Below are positions 11,343 to 26,479 of a DNA stretch of 64,000 nt, in pieces (position 1 is the stretch's first letter; every line of letters starts with the position of its first letter). Origin of the DNA: Sphagnum magellanicum (taxonomy: Eukaryota > Streptophyta > Sphagnopsida > Sphagnales > Sphagnaceae); the NCBI GenBank assembly GCA_021904315.1, contig CM038920.1, forward strand, positions 9,300,001-9,364,000, given 5' to 3'. Below the pieces are notes generated by a model. It worked only from the letters and a program-made list of their open reading frames with translations. It was not told the DNA's origin and searched no databases. A program made the position numbers and the translations under genes.

Positions 11343-14021
11343 ATGGCATTCGCTGTTGGACCACTACCACCTTCCTCTCGGAGGGATCGAACTTCAGAGT
11401 TCCATGCAATTGCCGATCGTTTGAGGAAAACACAAGCATCGCATGGATCTGGTGCCAATGGATCTGCTACCGTTAGCAATGGTCATCATCATCATGAATC
11501 CTCAAGGTTGCTGGGGCCTGAACCCTCCGGCTCTGCTCAATCGGAGTTCAACAGACGAGCCTCACGGATTGGTCTCAGTATACATCAAACTTCACAAAAG
11601 CTCTCAAAGCTGACAAAATGTACGTTCACCTGCAAATTTATATATATTCTTAGACTATGCTGACAGGAAGTTTTGATGCGGTTTTCTTCTTAATCAGCAT
11701 TGGTAGTTGGAGATGCAATCTGCTGACAGTTCCTAAGCCATGGGATATATTAGCTCTATGATTCCTTTCAGTACTCTGAGCAAGCTTTTTTCCCGCAAGT
11801 GTAAAACATGACTGAAGGTGCCTAGCTGCCCTTTGAGGATACCTATTCATTATCAAGTGGGTTCTCCAATGTCATTGGGTAAACTGTTGCTCCACAAACA
11901 GTCTGCAAAGTTCCATCTGACACATTTTTTGTGGCAGACCAGTTGGTGACAATCAATTATACCTGGGATAATGCAATTAGGATTGCTGCATAAGAGATAT
12001 AGACGAGAGGTATGAATGTGCAGCATAAGGTTGCATGGATCACATAGTCCTGGGCATTTTGACAAAAGCTAGAAGCAAGACTGGTTTCATGTGCTGTTTC
12101 TCTTAACAAATTTCATATAAGAGTCCCAACATTCAAGTTGAACAATCTGAAGTTGTTTGACTGCCATTATTGAACTCCACTAACCAGGTTGTGTTTGTGG
12201 TTATATTGCAGTGGCAAAGAGGACGTCTATGTTTGATGATCCAGCCGTAGAGATACAAGATCTTACTTCAGTCATCAAGCAGGATATAACTGCACTGAAT
12301 GCAGCCATTTCAGACTTACAGGTCCTTTGTGATTCACGGAATGAAGCGGCAAATCGGACAAAACATAGTAGTGAGCATTCAACTACTATTGTCGATGACC
12401 TGAAGAGCCGACTCATGAGTACAACAAAGGATTTTAAGGATGTCTTGACAATGAGAACAGAGGTGAGCTTGCATCCAAAGGGGAAACTGTAATGATGGCA
12501 AAATGACAGTGCAGACCTGTTAATTACTATCTCTCAGTAAATGCATTTTGTGTCTCATGCAGTGCTTCTCTTTGACCTGCAGAACTTGAAAGTTCATGAG
12601 AATAGACGGCAGATATTCTCAGCAACGGCCTCTAAAGATCAGTCCAACCCATTTGCCCGACAGCGACCACTTGCAACTGCCAGCAGTGCCAGTACAAGTA
12701 ATGCTTTAAGTGCCTCTCCTGCTCCATGGGCTAATGGAGCCACCTCTAACTCTCAGCTTTTCAGCTCAAGGTGATTCACACAAGTCTCTTGATTCTTGTG
12801 AGGCTGGAATGAGTTGTGATTGAGACTGAGTGCAGCTGAATTTTTCTTGCAACCATGCTTAAAGAAAGAAAAAATTCTTCACAGGTCTCTGGAAAATCAG
12901 AACATCTTTCCAGGGGACCATTTTAGAGGTCTTCAGAATGCCAGACTTCTCAAAACATTTATAATTTCTTCATCCCTTCCCTTCCATCTATGCAATCATA
13001 TCATATCATCTGTCTTTTGAGTTTTAGGGCATCAAAATGGACTATTGATATTGTTTCAATCTCTCTGAGAAATGCTATTTGATAGTCACTTTTTGTAATT
13101 GAGTGGTGGATTTATACACTTCAGGATCTTCCAGCAATCATCTCACAATTTAATGGGCTTTCTGAAAAGGGACAACAGCTTATTGGTGTCTTTCAGTGAG
13201 TTTTGCTTTGTTACAGAATTTGCCTCTCATTCTATCTCCCTTTGCAGGCGACGATCAACACAGGAGGGTGTTGAACCAAAAGCAGCACAAGGGCAAGCAC
13301 AGATGCAGCAACAAATGGTGCCTGTACAGGATAGCTATATGCAGAACAGAGCAGAGGCACTTCAAAATGTGGAGTCCACAATTGTAGAACTGAGTAACAT
13401 CTTCTCACAATTGGCCACCATGGTGGCCCAGCATGGTGAAATGGCAATAAGGTACCACTATTGTGACAAATCTGCAGCTGTCAATTTTGTTCCAGGGATC
13501 TAGCTGGTCGATTGATTGGTTTTTTCTTAGCATTGAAGGGTCTCCCCTATATAGATTTGTCATGGATTGATGACAATTTAAGTAGAGATTAGTCTTGGTA
13601 ATAAACCCTAGTGGCTGAAAGTGTTTTGTTGGCTCAGTCTAGTGTTGGCTCTTTGAAGAGCCAAGGGTGACACTAGTTGATTCTGGCAGTGGGCATGCAC
13701 CAGCTGAGGTTTGAAAGTGTGAGACAATTAGAGAAAGCATGTCCTATGGTTGTGCAAACATGTGTAGTATTTATTGCTGCTTCAGATGAATTGTACATGG
13801 TAGAAACTTAGCAGGAGTTTGAGGATCTTGAAATTTGCTGGCCTGTCTGGATGGTGTGCAGAATTGATGAGAACATGGATGACACATTGGCAAATGTGGA
13901 AGGAGCACAGGGACAACTTCTCAAGTACCTGAATAGCATCTCCTCCAATAGATGGCTCATCATCAAGATTTTCTTTGTCTTACTTGCATTTTTACTTATA
14001 TTTGTTGTTTTTGTAGCTTAG
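11343..14021 (+). CDS. SYP3: Golgi Qa-SNARE syntaxin, SYP31/SYP32 (Sed5) type
   Basis: Exons 11343-11619, 12212-12462, 12583-12770, 13248-13451 and 13862-14021 join in frame with GT-AG borders to give 359 residues, close to the usual 330-350 of plant SYP3 proteins. The N-terminal half carries the conserved RIGLSIHQTSQKLSKL stretch and the FDDPAVEIQDLT segment typical of Sed5/syntaxin-5. Residues about 270-335 form the SNARE helix (VESTIVELSNIF...RIDENMDDT...SNRW), followed by a C-terminal membrane anchor at 338-359. The family drives vesicle fusion at the cis-Golgi and ER-Golgi interface. Odd point: the position of the zero-layer glutamine, normally Q before GE, is histidine 301 (codon 13432-13434). 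The rest of the protein is intact with no stop or frame break, so the gene is probably live. Confidence 0.95.
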
Positions 14022-15257
14022 TAATTGACCTGATTACTACTAACATGTGCTCAGGAGAGAATTCTAGCTGAGCCTGATTTTTCTAGTGCAGCTGAGCCCC
14101 AACCCACCACCACTCCCACCATTCATTGTTATGACAGTTCCTTGGAGTACACAGAAGAAAACTCACTGTACAAAAACAGTGCACTTCAATACAGTAAGCT
14201 GTGACTCAATTCCATTTCAGCATCTAGAGAACAAAGGATTGCTCATACCTGAAGGTCGATGTGCAATATCTTGCTGACAAGTGTTTGAACTGGATTTTAG
14301 CTGAGTATAAATGTTTGTAGTGCAAGTCTTCAAAGGATTTTTATAGACCTCTCAGTAGCTAGATATTGGAGATCCTCTCTTGTGGCCAACTTGATAAATG
14401 TGGCAAACGCTGTTGGAATAATGGTGTGAAGTGGTTGTGGGTTTCTGGAATTCAGTACTGCAGTCTTATGGAAGCCATAATATCTGCTTACGTACAATTT
14501 TTTTGCAGCCAATAGCATTGATAGCTGACCTGCAGGCTGAAAAGATAGCAAGTTCTGCTTATGTAGATTCAATTATCTGCATGCTATGCCTTTAATTTTT
14601 ATGGATGTCAGACATTTGCAATGTTCATTGTTGTTGAGCAGCCAGTTTACAAGAGATTGTATTTTACATTGTAAATTTTTTCCTCTGCTGCAATCTCTTC
14701 TTCATGTTCTCCATGTTGAATAGATCATGTTTTCCTATGTAGCATTTTTCCTCTGCAGCAAGCTCTGTTGAACTTCCAAAGTTTTGGAGGTGAGTGCATA
14801 GACTTCATAAACTGCGCTATAAGACTTAGTGATGTTGTACAAACTTTTTCACATACTTTGGCTGATATGGGCTGGTGTTGTTGTGTGTCTCACATGAACA
14901 TGTGTGTTGCATTCCTATGAAGACATACTGAGAAAATCTAAATTGATTCAACCTTTGTATTTTTTTGTATGGAGATAAAGGAAGTGTGAGAATTGGCAGA
15001 AGCAAATAGTTAGCTCTGAGAATGCCTCTTAGTGAGCGGATTTCAAATATGCAACTGGTTTTGGGCTCCTATTCGAACCCCTCTCCAAGCTTTTCTACCA
15101 GGTGGGGCAAGCAATCATCTACAGGCTTCACTTTTTGTGTAGTCCAAGTCTATTGTGATGTGAATCTACAACTGAGAACGTGATTGAAACGTAAGTTGAC
15201 AATGAGAAAACTGGTTATACTTTGGAACAGGTATTGAAATAACTCATTAATGCTGCC
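14022..15257 (+). other. 3' flank of SYP3 and intergenic DNA
   Basis: Unique-looking sequence holding the presumed 3' UTR. No second gene, RNA gene or repeat of known type is visible. Confidence 0.5.
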
Positions 15258-15502
15258 TAATGGAATGGTGATTCGCCCTACCAGGCCTGCCTTGTTCCTA
15301 GCTGGAACGGGCTCTTTGGAACAGTCCTTGGAAGAACCTGTTACGGTGTAATGGAACAGTGGCTTGCCCTACCAGGCTCGCCTTGTTCCTAGGTGGAACG
15401 GACACTTTGGGATAGGCCTTAGAAGAACCCGTTACCATCTAATGGAATGGTGGCTTGCACTTGTTGGCTTGCCTCATTCTGAGGTGGAATGGGTGCATTC
15501 CA
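15258..15502. repeat. Tandem repeat, 2.7 copies of a 91 bp unit
   Basis: Copies start at 15258, 15349 and 15440, exactly 91 bases apart. Each opens TAATGGAAYRGTGRYTYGC and contains GCCTTGTTCCTAG.TGGAACGG. The third copy is partial and more diverged. The array ends about 100 bases before the candidate BTF3 TATA box, so it lies in the proximal promoter region. Confidence 0.85.
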
Positions 15503-15602
15503 TAGTCAAAGACTTGTCCATAAGTTTTTTTTTTAAAGGTTGAAAACTAGAATAACATGTGGAAGTAATAAAAAAATCTCAAATTAGAAAATAATATATT
15601 CA

Positions 15603-15609
15603 TATAAAG
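15603..15609 (+). promoter_or_regulatory. Candidate TATA box of BTF3
   Basis: TATAAAG lies at the switch from AT-rich DNA to the GC-richer leader, about 270 bases before the start codon at 15877. Motif and position only. Confidence 0.45.
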
Positions 15610-15876
15610 GGTAGTTTTTGGGTTTTGTGAAAGAGGAGGGAGGGGAGCAGAAAGCCTCTGTACTATGTGCCAAGGGGATACTGCAGTTGGCCCGGGCAGG
15701 GCAGCAGGAAATTAGCCTCACTACCACCAGCCTGGTGGTAAAGCACAAAGTGGAAAGCGCGGGTGACCCGGGTGAATCACGGGTGGGAGCAACCCTAAAG
15801 AAGGGTTGTCTCTCTCGCTGTGCTTTCCTCCTTGTGTGCGAGAGAGCTTTGTTCGTGCATCGCCATCGCCGCCACC

Positions 15877-17527
15877 ATGAACAAGGAAAAGCTCATGAAG
15901 ATGGCCAGTGCCGTCCGCACTGGCGGCAAGGGTAGTGTTAGAAGGTATGTAGCCTCCAGATCTCTTCATTTTTTCTGCTTTTTTTTTGCCTCGCTTTCTG
16001 CTGCTGTGTTTTCCTTTGCAGGTTGTTGTTGTTCTCTTATGGTAGGCTAGTTTCCAAGGTTTAGACATTTTTGGTTCGTTGCAATATGTATGCTCGGTTT
16101 CGTAGTGACCTCGTCTCTCCGCCCTTTTCTGGTCCTGAGATTACTGAGCAATAATGTCTTTGTCGTACTTCTTTCGTAGCTTCGATTAATGAAGAGAATA
16201 AAATATTGCGAACGATTAAGGGTTCTGAGAGTCTATCACTTTGTTTCCCTCTGCATCAAGGGGCCTGTCTCCACGAGTAGCAGCAGCTGTTCGTACCTCT
16301 GTCCCAAATTTACGTTACCATTCTTGTAGTAGTCTTGGTGAAGACATTCTCTGGGGCGTGATTCTTTGAGGGAGAAAGTGTGTGGGGTTTTGAAATTGCT
16401 GCCTTGTAGCACAGAAAAAAGAAAGCCGTACACAAGACCACCACAACGGATGACAAGAGGTTGCAGAGCACTTTGAAGAGGCTGGGGGTCAATACCATTC
16501 CGGGCATTGAGGAAGTCAACATCTTCAAAGATGAAACTGTCATCCACTTTGTAAACCCTAAGGGTATTGTCCCCTTCACTCATGCCATTGCCATCTGGAA
16601 ATGCCTTTTTTTTGGCACTCTGTGATGCATGCAGTGCAGAGTGCCGATGAGTTATTGATTGCTAGTAGCTTGAACTGATTTCTAGTGATGGCAAAATTGC
16701 ATTGAAATTCAGGATTGTAAAATAGCAGCTTGTTCATAGGAATTTGTCTTTGTAGTGTAGGCTTTTGGCATAATGATGTGTGCAGTTTTCTCGCTTCAAA
16801 GTGTGCATGCAATAAATCCTGAAATATTCACCATTCATGCTGTTTATTTGTGCTTTATTGTTTGCAGTGCAAGCATCCATTGCTGCTAACACATGGGTTG
16901 TCAGTGGAGCTTCACAAACAAAGAGTAAGTCTGGCATAAATGATGGGAAAAAAATTGTGTTTTTGTTGCCTGCTTAGGCTTGGTATCTGGAATGTGTTTT
17001 GTATACTGTTTAGACTGGGATTCAGGGTTTATGGGTTTGGCTCCTGACTTGTTGCTTTGATCCAACAGAACTTCAGGACCTTTTGCCAGGGATCATCAAT
17101 CAGCTTGGTATGTTTTAACTTTGAAATTTCACCAGCAATATTTCAGCAGCTTGAAAGTGAATGTATAGGAGGAAATTACTTTGCTTTAGCTCAATTCTAA
17201 CCACCATAATAAACTTACAAGTGCACCTCTGTTCTTTTCTAGGTAATGAATGGCATGAACACCTTCCAATAGAGGATGCTAAGTTTTGAGATTGATTCAT
17301 GGGAAATGACTTGCCAAGATGAATGTGATCTGCAGCTTCCTGCTTAGTTTTCACACTGCCTACACTGACACACAGGTCCAGACAATTTGGCGAATTTGAA
17401 AAAGTTAGCACAGCAGTTTCAGAGGCAAGAAAGTGCAGGTGCTGCAGATGAGGACGACGATGACGTTCCTGACCTAGTAGAGGGGGAGAGCTTTGAGGAA
17501 GCTTCAAAGCAGGAGGCTGTTGCCTAG
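15877..17527 (+). CDS. BTF3: Nascent polypeptide-associated complex subunit beta (BTF3)
   Basis: Exons 15877-15944, 16415-16563, 16868-16924, 17069-17107 and 17376-17527 give 154 residues, a normal length for plant BTF3. The start has a strong context (GCCGCCACCATGA) and opens [19 protein letters not shown], the conserved N terminus. Residues 21-30 ([10 protein letters not shown]) are the basic ribosome-binding motif. The NAC domain spans about 34-98, with GIEEVN, NPKVQAS and ANTWVVSG blocks. It is followed by [17 protein letters not shown] and an acidic tail ([14 protein letters not shown]). The protein pairs with NAC alpha at the ribosome exit tunnel and shields nascent chains. All junctions are GT-AG and conserve the frame. 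Nothing looks broken. Confidence 0.97.
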
Positions 17528-18828
17528 CCACCATGCTCTTTTATCTTGCCTCGATGCTGTGTCTTGATTGGCATTGCATAAAACAGCATTGGCTTTGCTT
17601 AGTAGTCATGTTATGTTCAGAACAAGCTTAGTAGTCATGTTCAGACTGCTTGATCTGAAGATTAAGGGGACATCCATGTTGTTCCTTTCATGCACCGTGT
17701 TGTTCGCATGCAATGAAGAGAGTACCTTGTTCCATAACGAATAGCAGTACTTGCATCAAATGACAATTTGTGCTCAGCAGTATTGCCTTGAAGACAATCT
17801 ATATCTCTCACATCCCAGAAGTAATGTGTGTTCCAGTTGTGTCCAAGGTCCAAGTATCCAAACATCTTCAATTGATTATGAACATATGCAATTGCAGGAG
17901 ATTGTTTTCCAGAATCTAGTCAGATGCTTCTTGAGGGAGCAAAAGTTACAGGTGACAAAAAGCATCCAATTGGTTCCATGGACACAAAGCTACTAAGAAT
18001 AGGGATAGATTAGGGGAATGTTTTACACTAAAAGAAAGTTTCAAGAAATTTGTTCCCAAATGTAGGTTGACAAAAGCTATTAGTTGTCATACTTTTCAAA
18101 TCTCCTCTCCCCTAGAACATTCAAGCACCAGAGAACTCTAGAGTCAATGGAGTATTCATGGATAACAACATAGCAGGAGGTTCCCAATTGTGGATTGCCA
18201 TTTGGACTGGCATGGAACTGCATCAAGAAGCACTTGCCATACAAGATATCCTCCATAAAAGACAAAATCCTACCCACACCAATTTTCAAGAACTGTCTTG
18301 ACAATCAAGATGTGTCAGTTCCACCAAAATGAATGCAAGCCAAATGAATGCAGTCATGATCTTATTGGTGCCACTCTCAAAGTATCAGAGCATCCCCTTG
18401 ATCATGAAGGGCAGGAATTAGCTGGCATTGCTCTTCAGGAACTTAATCATCTCCAAGTGCCAGTGTCGAGGACAACATACTAATCTGCCCAATAAATCAT
18501 GCAAACATGATACAAAAATATGCATCCTGAGTTTCTATCACAATCCCAGAAGCAATGCAAAGGCTCAGTCATGAACTCACTTACCAGACAGCTGATCAAC
18601 AAAGTCTAGAAGATCCTCTGCAAGCTGCAACAAGCTTGTGAGAGTAAGCTTATTTCATTAAGCTCTAAGCTTATGGAATAGAGAGGCCTACATAGTTGGG
18701 GCTGCTGGATCCTGAAAGTACCCTTTACGCATATTTCTAGTGACTACCTGGATGCAGTAATTGGATACAATTTGTGATAACAAAATAGTGCACAGAGAAG
18801 CCAAATATAGGTGAAAAGGAGGAATGAG
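17528..18828. other. Intergenic between convergent BTF3 and DDX41
   Basis: It holds the 3' ends of two convergent genes. Short frames here have no family resemblance, and no repeat or RNA gene was recognised. Confidence 0.5.
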
Positions 18829-21574
<2,746 letters not shown>

Positions 21575-21800
21575 TGTCCCACTTAAACAGGTTTCAATGA
21601 CTCATTGTCATTAGAATTTTCAAAAATGTTAAAATTGTCAGAAATTATTTTTTGCAAAGAAAAATAAATTGTGAAATGAAATTTTGTTTTTTGAAAAATA
21701 TTCTATTTGTTGAAGTGAAAATTTCAAAATTAATGAATTATTCTACAAACATATGTCAAAGTTGCAAAGGTACTAGAGTAATTACCCGGGGATTCAAAAA
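21575..21800 (-). repeat. Dispersed repeat family A, copy 2 (inverted)
   Basis: Its reverse complement reads GTACCTTTGCAACTTTGACATATG, TTTGTAGAATA, TTAATTTTGAAATTTTCA and AACATTTTTGAAAAT. This is the same order as 9938-10115. Non-coding. Confidence 0.65.
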
Positions 21801-22248
21801 GCTAAGAAAAGTTGGATGGTAGAAATGATTCTAATTGGCGGGTATTGCCTCCAATAAGACTTGTTGATTCTAATATGGGAAAAGTGTTTGTCCATCAGAG
21901 AAGGATTGTTCTAAAGGGGACTTGCGGTGTTGGATATTCATGGCTGATTTTTCTTGGGACAAATAGACAGTTCAAGTTCTTTGATTGGAAACCGGCACAT
22001 ATAATCAACTAGTTTTCTCTCAAACAAATCGGCTCAAAAAATTACTGTGCAACATTATCAAAACCCCATACCCAACAAATTTTTTTAATTTGAAAAAAAG
22101 GGAAAGAGTTAAACCTGGTCATTTGTTTAAAATTGAAGAAGTCAAGTGCCTAGAATAGGCGATTATTTGAAAATTCAAAGAACCAGCCAAGATTGGCTTA
22201 ATTAAAACTCCTGTGAGCACATTGCAAAGCTAAAAGAAACCTACACAA

Positions 22249-22490
22249 CAAACTTTGGGAGACACCAATCTCTCATCACAAGGGTGGGAGGGGCTTAATT
22301 AGGTGTGACACATCCCACAAAGTTTGAGGGACACCAATCTCCAATCACAAGGGTGAGAGGGGCTTAAGGAGGAATCGTCTACTTGTGTGGCATGTCAAAT
22401 TTGGCAAAGTATGAAGACACCATTCTCTCATCAATCATAGGAGGGGCTTAAGAAGGTGTCATGTACTTGTGTGGCATGTCAAAATTTGAC
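22249..22490. repeat. Short tandem repeat, three copies of about 75-85 bp
   Basis: Copies near 22249, 22319 and 22405 share AAAGTTTGAGGGACACCAATCTC, AATCACAAGGGTGRGAGGGGCTTAA and, in copies 2 and 3, CTTGTGTGGCATGTCAAA. They are followed by a G-run near 22517-22530. Non-coding. Confidence 0.75.
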
Positions 22491-22869
22491 ATCAGAACTC
22501 CCGTGCAAGAATATTGGGGGAGGGGGGGGGTCGGGTTTGAACCACCTTGGTCAGGGGCTGCCATGGTTAGGGGTTAAGGGTTCTACCAAGGCCTGTTCCA
22601 AAACCTAACCATTGTTCTTTACTATTGATTCACATCACTAATAACTATAGTATTTAGCCTTTATCACCATTCTTTCACATACAACTAGAATTAGAAGAAC
22701 CAAAAAATTGAACCAACGGATGGCCACCTATCCCCTTAGGAGAAGGTCTAGAATAAAAGACATAAACCCATTGGGATAGCTAGCATTGGGATAGCTCAGA
22801 GCTTTTCGCATTGGCTCTGCTAGCATTTGAAATGAAACCCACTTAAGGACATTAGCACAAACTCATGGT

Positions 22870-23830
22870 TGACGCCCACCAAAAGCATGTGCAACTTGGT
22901 GGTGGCTAGAGGGGTTCAATATGACTCGTTGCCCACTATTTGGTGGCTATCGAAGTGTCTGGCCTTGAAGAAAAGGGGAGAGCTGAGGTGAAGGCTGACA
23001 TTTTTATCTTTTAGATCCCTCAAAATATTGCTGCCTTGCGTGGAAGAATACCCTTTTCTAGCACATGATTCAAATTCTTACAAATTCATGGCGCCCACCA
23101 AAAAGCATGTGCACCCCTGGTGGCTAGAGGGGTTGAATAGTAGGTAGGGTGTTCTTTGTAAGGGGTAGTAGCCCAAGCCAAAAATGGTGTCCAACTCTTT
23201 TGGGAAGAGAAATTTCATGCAGCCATTGGTAATGCCCAAGCATGCACTCAAGGTGCCTTGCTTTTTCCCTTTTAAGTTTTTGGGGGGGGTGTGGGGTCCC
23301 CTGGTTCCCAACATGTTCCTTACAAGTTCCCTTGGATTCCCATCAGGTTCTTAGTATGTTCCCCAAGTTCCCAATGTGTTCCCCAACATGTTCTCCATAG
23401 CACCTCACTGTTATCCCATATGCTTTGGCAAATGTGGTCCTCCTTTCACCTATATAGGTGGCCCAAAGGGGAGGAACTCTATACTTCAAAATAGAACCTT
23501 CTATTTTGGGGAGCCTCCATAGTTTCAGCTTTTTTGAACAAAAGGCTAATCAAATTGGCTCGTTGCTAAAAAGAAAAGTTGAACTTGGGCGGCACCTCAT
23601 CTAATTTATAGGAGAGAGTGAATATGAGTCACAATAGGGAATAGGAGGGGTGGGAGGTGAAGGTTGGCATTATTATCTTTTAGATCCTTGAAAATTTTGC
23701 AGCTGAAGATGGGAACAGGATCCTTTTCTAGCACATGATTTAATAAGGACTTCGAATTCTTGGTACCCAAGATTTGCTCATGTATGTCAGTCAGGGTCCC
23801 AAATCCCAATAGTGGGCATGTTGTTCCTTT
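22870..23830. mobile_element. LTR-retrotransposon-like fragment (fossil)
   Basis: A block at about 23131-23610 is closely repeated at 45776-46300, about 490 bp long, and contains a promoter-like CTATATAGG with CCCAAAGGGGA after it. Flanking it, about 22975-23095 and about 23640-23770 are direct copies of each other (GGTGAAGG, TTATCTTTTAGATCC, CCTTTTCTAGCACATGATT), about 665 bases apart. A repeated block with a TATA element and flanking direct repeats fits remnants of a retrotransposon long terminal repeat. No gag or pol sequence remains nearby, so family and age cannot be fixed; divergence between copies suggests it is old. Confidence 0.35.
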
Positions 23831-24949
23831 TGAGCGAGTTTCTTTTTTGTTTATGCAAACAGAACTTTGACACTATGGTGGGAAGATTTCATTCCCCAGG
23901 GTGTTCTGCACAGCCTTTGTGTTTCCTTGGCTAAGTAGTCTGTTGCCCTTGGTGTCCAGTGGTGGCAGTGCTCTCTTTCCTTGGACGCCACCAGTTATTA
24001 TGGTCTACCATGTGGATAGACACACTGGTTGAACCTGCTGGTTGAACCCATCAAAATGTGAGGTTCCCAGTGGAATGCTCTAAAACCTCAGATAAGAATG
24101 TACACTCTAAAGGATGACAGAGTTAAATGCTAGATGGTTACAAAACCAAGCCTTGATCAAATCCGCTAGCTACTAGTTTCTGACAATTGTTTTAGAAACA
24201 TAATAAAGGTGTGAAATATTATACATGAGGTCCATCATCCATTCCATGAGATTTATATTAATTATACTTTGTTTTAAACATAATTGGATTTCATATTATC
24301 TCTTTTATTTTATACATTACAATTGACATCTTCTTCAAAACTCTAAATCCATTGTAAATGGTTGTTTTTTTATATTTTGTTTTGGAAGCACAACAGCAGA
24401 CCCAACCCTAAATCAAGCTGAGTGGCAGAGAAAAGTGGTAGTTTTGGAAGTTCCCAACACTATCACTGTTACAAATGCAGCTGTCATTTGAAAAGTGCCT
24501 TTCCAAGGCAATTCACCCAAGGCCTTCTATCCATGTTAAGTTGTTGGGTAGCTTCATGTGTATCTTTGAAAAGTAAAGAAATGTCATTAGTCCTCTAGGC
24601 TAAAACTGGAGGAGGGTTTCAATGACACCTATTTATTGTATATTATGTTCCAATTGTATATTAGATTGCGAAGCTAATTTAGTGCAATATTTAATTCTCC
24701 TCTACCGTAGTGAGTGATTTTTCCTTTGAAGACTCTTTTGGATTAGTAAGTGTTTTTGTCTATTTGCATTTAACTTGAACCCATGAAACAAGGAAAGTTG
24801 ATAAAACTTGAGACCAAGGATATCAATTCAAAACCTTCCAAACTATTGTTGGTTTCCGCATACTGCATCATGTACCTTAAAAAAAATCCAATCCTTACAT
24901 GTGAGAACCAATATAAGGCCCACTTTAGACTAGGAGTCAGGACTGAAAA
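23831..24949. other. Intergenic, nothing recognised
   Basis: No gene, RNA or clear repeat was seen. The sequence is of mixed composition and may include further remnants of the neighbouring element. Confidence 0.4.
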
Positions 24950-25114
24950 AACTTGGGGCCAAATTTGAGAATTTTTGGCCTGTTGTTTGGCCCCAAGTTA
25001 TTAATAAATGCTGAAGCATTGGCCCAAAGGGTTGCAAATTGGCTTCCCAAATTCATTGGTATCCCTTTTTTTAGGCTTGGGGCCAATACAAAGTCATAAA
25101 TTTTCAGCATTTAT
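24950..25114. repeat. Fold-back element with nested inverted repeats
   Basis: Perfect 14 bp arms AACTTGGGGCCAAA (24950-24963) and TTTGGCCCCAAGTT (24986-24999) flank a 22 base loop. A second perfect 12 bp pair is ATAAATGCTGAA (25004-25015) with TTCAGCATTTAT (25103-25114), and inside it ATTGGCCC (25018-25025) pairs with GGGCCAAT (25080-25087). The same GGGGCCAA word is thus used in both orientations. It could be a MITE or a piece of one. Confidence 0.65.
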
Positions 25115-26470
25115 CGACATACCCCATGGCAAAAATTCACCTCAATGATATAGACTTGAGTATACTTCAAAAAATTGGGCTGTAGATTGCATTTGTGTAA
25201 TTCCTCTAATTAGCCAAGTACTTCAGGTTTTCCAAATAAATGTACATATGTCGGATTGCATTTCTATCTTCAATAACAAAAACTAAGCTCAACAACACAC
25301 GTAGCATCATTATCTTATCTGCTGAATATTACCTTCTTTCTCATGTTTTTGCTAAAGAAATAAACTTAAGGTGCGTCTCTGTGAAATCTACTGACTCGCT
25401 AGTTTAATCTCACTTATTATTATCAAATGATGGGAGAACATTAAAGAGGAGTTCACCTCACAACATGCCAAATGATAGCCCCCATTTGAACTTCTATCAA
25501 TATTCAACACATCCAAGGTGCAATGTTAATTCTTCCTGTACCTCACCCATAAACTTGAAAAATAAACTGAATAAAGTGATATACCATTTACATCTTACCA
25601 CCTGGACCAATCCATCCCATTGAGAACAACAATTCCCATCTATGAGCACCCTTGTAACAAGGGCATATGTATCAACCCAAAGCAATTTTGCTCCATTTGA
25701 CTGGAATACTTTATCCAAAATATACTGAAAAGGCCATTTGACTGCTGCCACTGGGTAGCTAAATGCACTTTCTTGGCATTATTGTGCATTTCATGCTGAG
25801 ATTTAATAAAATTTCCTCACTTTGTGGATACCACTGAAAGAGGGGCTAAGGGGTGAAAGGAGGCCCCAAGACAGGGTGACTTTACTGATAACTCTATTGT
25901 CAAATTGGTAGGTCGCCCCAATATTATGGTGGTGAAAGGAGAACACCCCCAAAAATGAAAAAAAGGAGGAGCACACACCAGGAAAAGTAGGGATAGAAAA
26001 CCAGATTAGAATAGTGGGCCAGTAGACCTACCATTATCATGCAAACTCTCAACATTGGGTGGCCGGCTGCCATTGAAATAGTGGGTTCGTAACTTGGTGG
26101 CCTATGATGGCAACACAACGTAAGGTTTCTACAAGTGCAAGCCCTTGGTTTTAGCATATCAATCCTCCAAGGCATTGCTTGGAGTAGGAGGTTTACTTTG
26201 ATCAGTCCCACATGTGAGCTAAAGTCGTTTGTGGTGTGCAGTTTTGACAAAATTGTTGTATAGTAATACAAAAAAGCTCAAAATGTGCCGTGGAGCCCCC
26301 TCAAATCCCATTACTGTCAAAAATAAAAACTTTATGATTGAAGGAAAAGACATTTTAGAGTTAAGTTTAAAGGTTAAAGGATCAAGGGACTAGTAAACGC
26401 ATGAAAAATGCCAAGCCCACCTCAAAATGGGCTTGTTGTCAGGTTCATCTCTTTTGAGGTAGGCCTATTT
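25115..26470. other. Intergenic, nothing recognised
   Basis: AT-rich. Several short frames occur on both strands, none with family motifs. Confidence 0.4.
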
Positions 26471-26479
26471 AGCAAGTCC

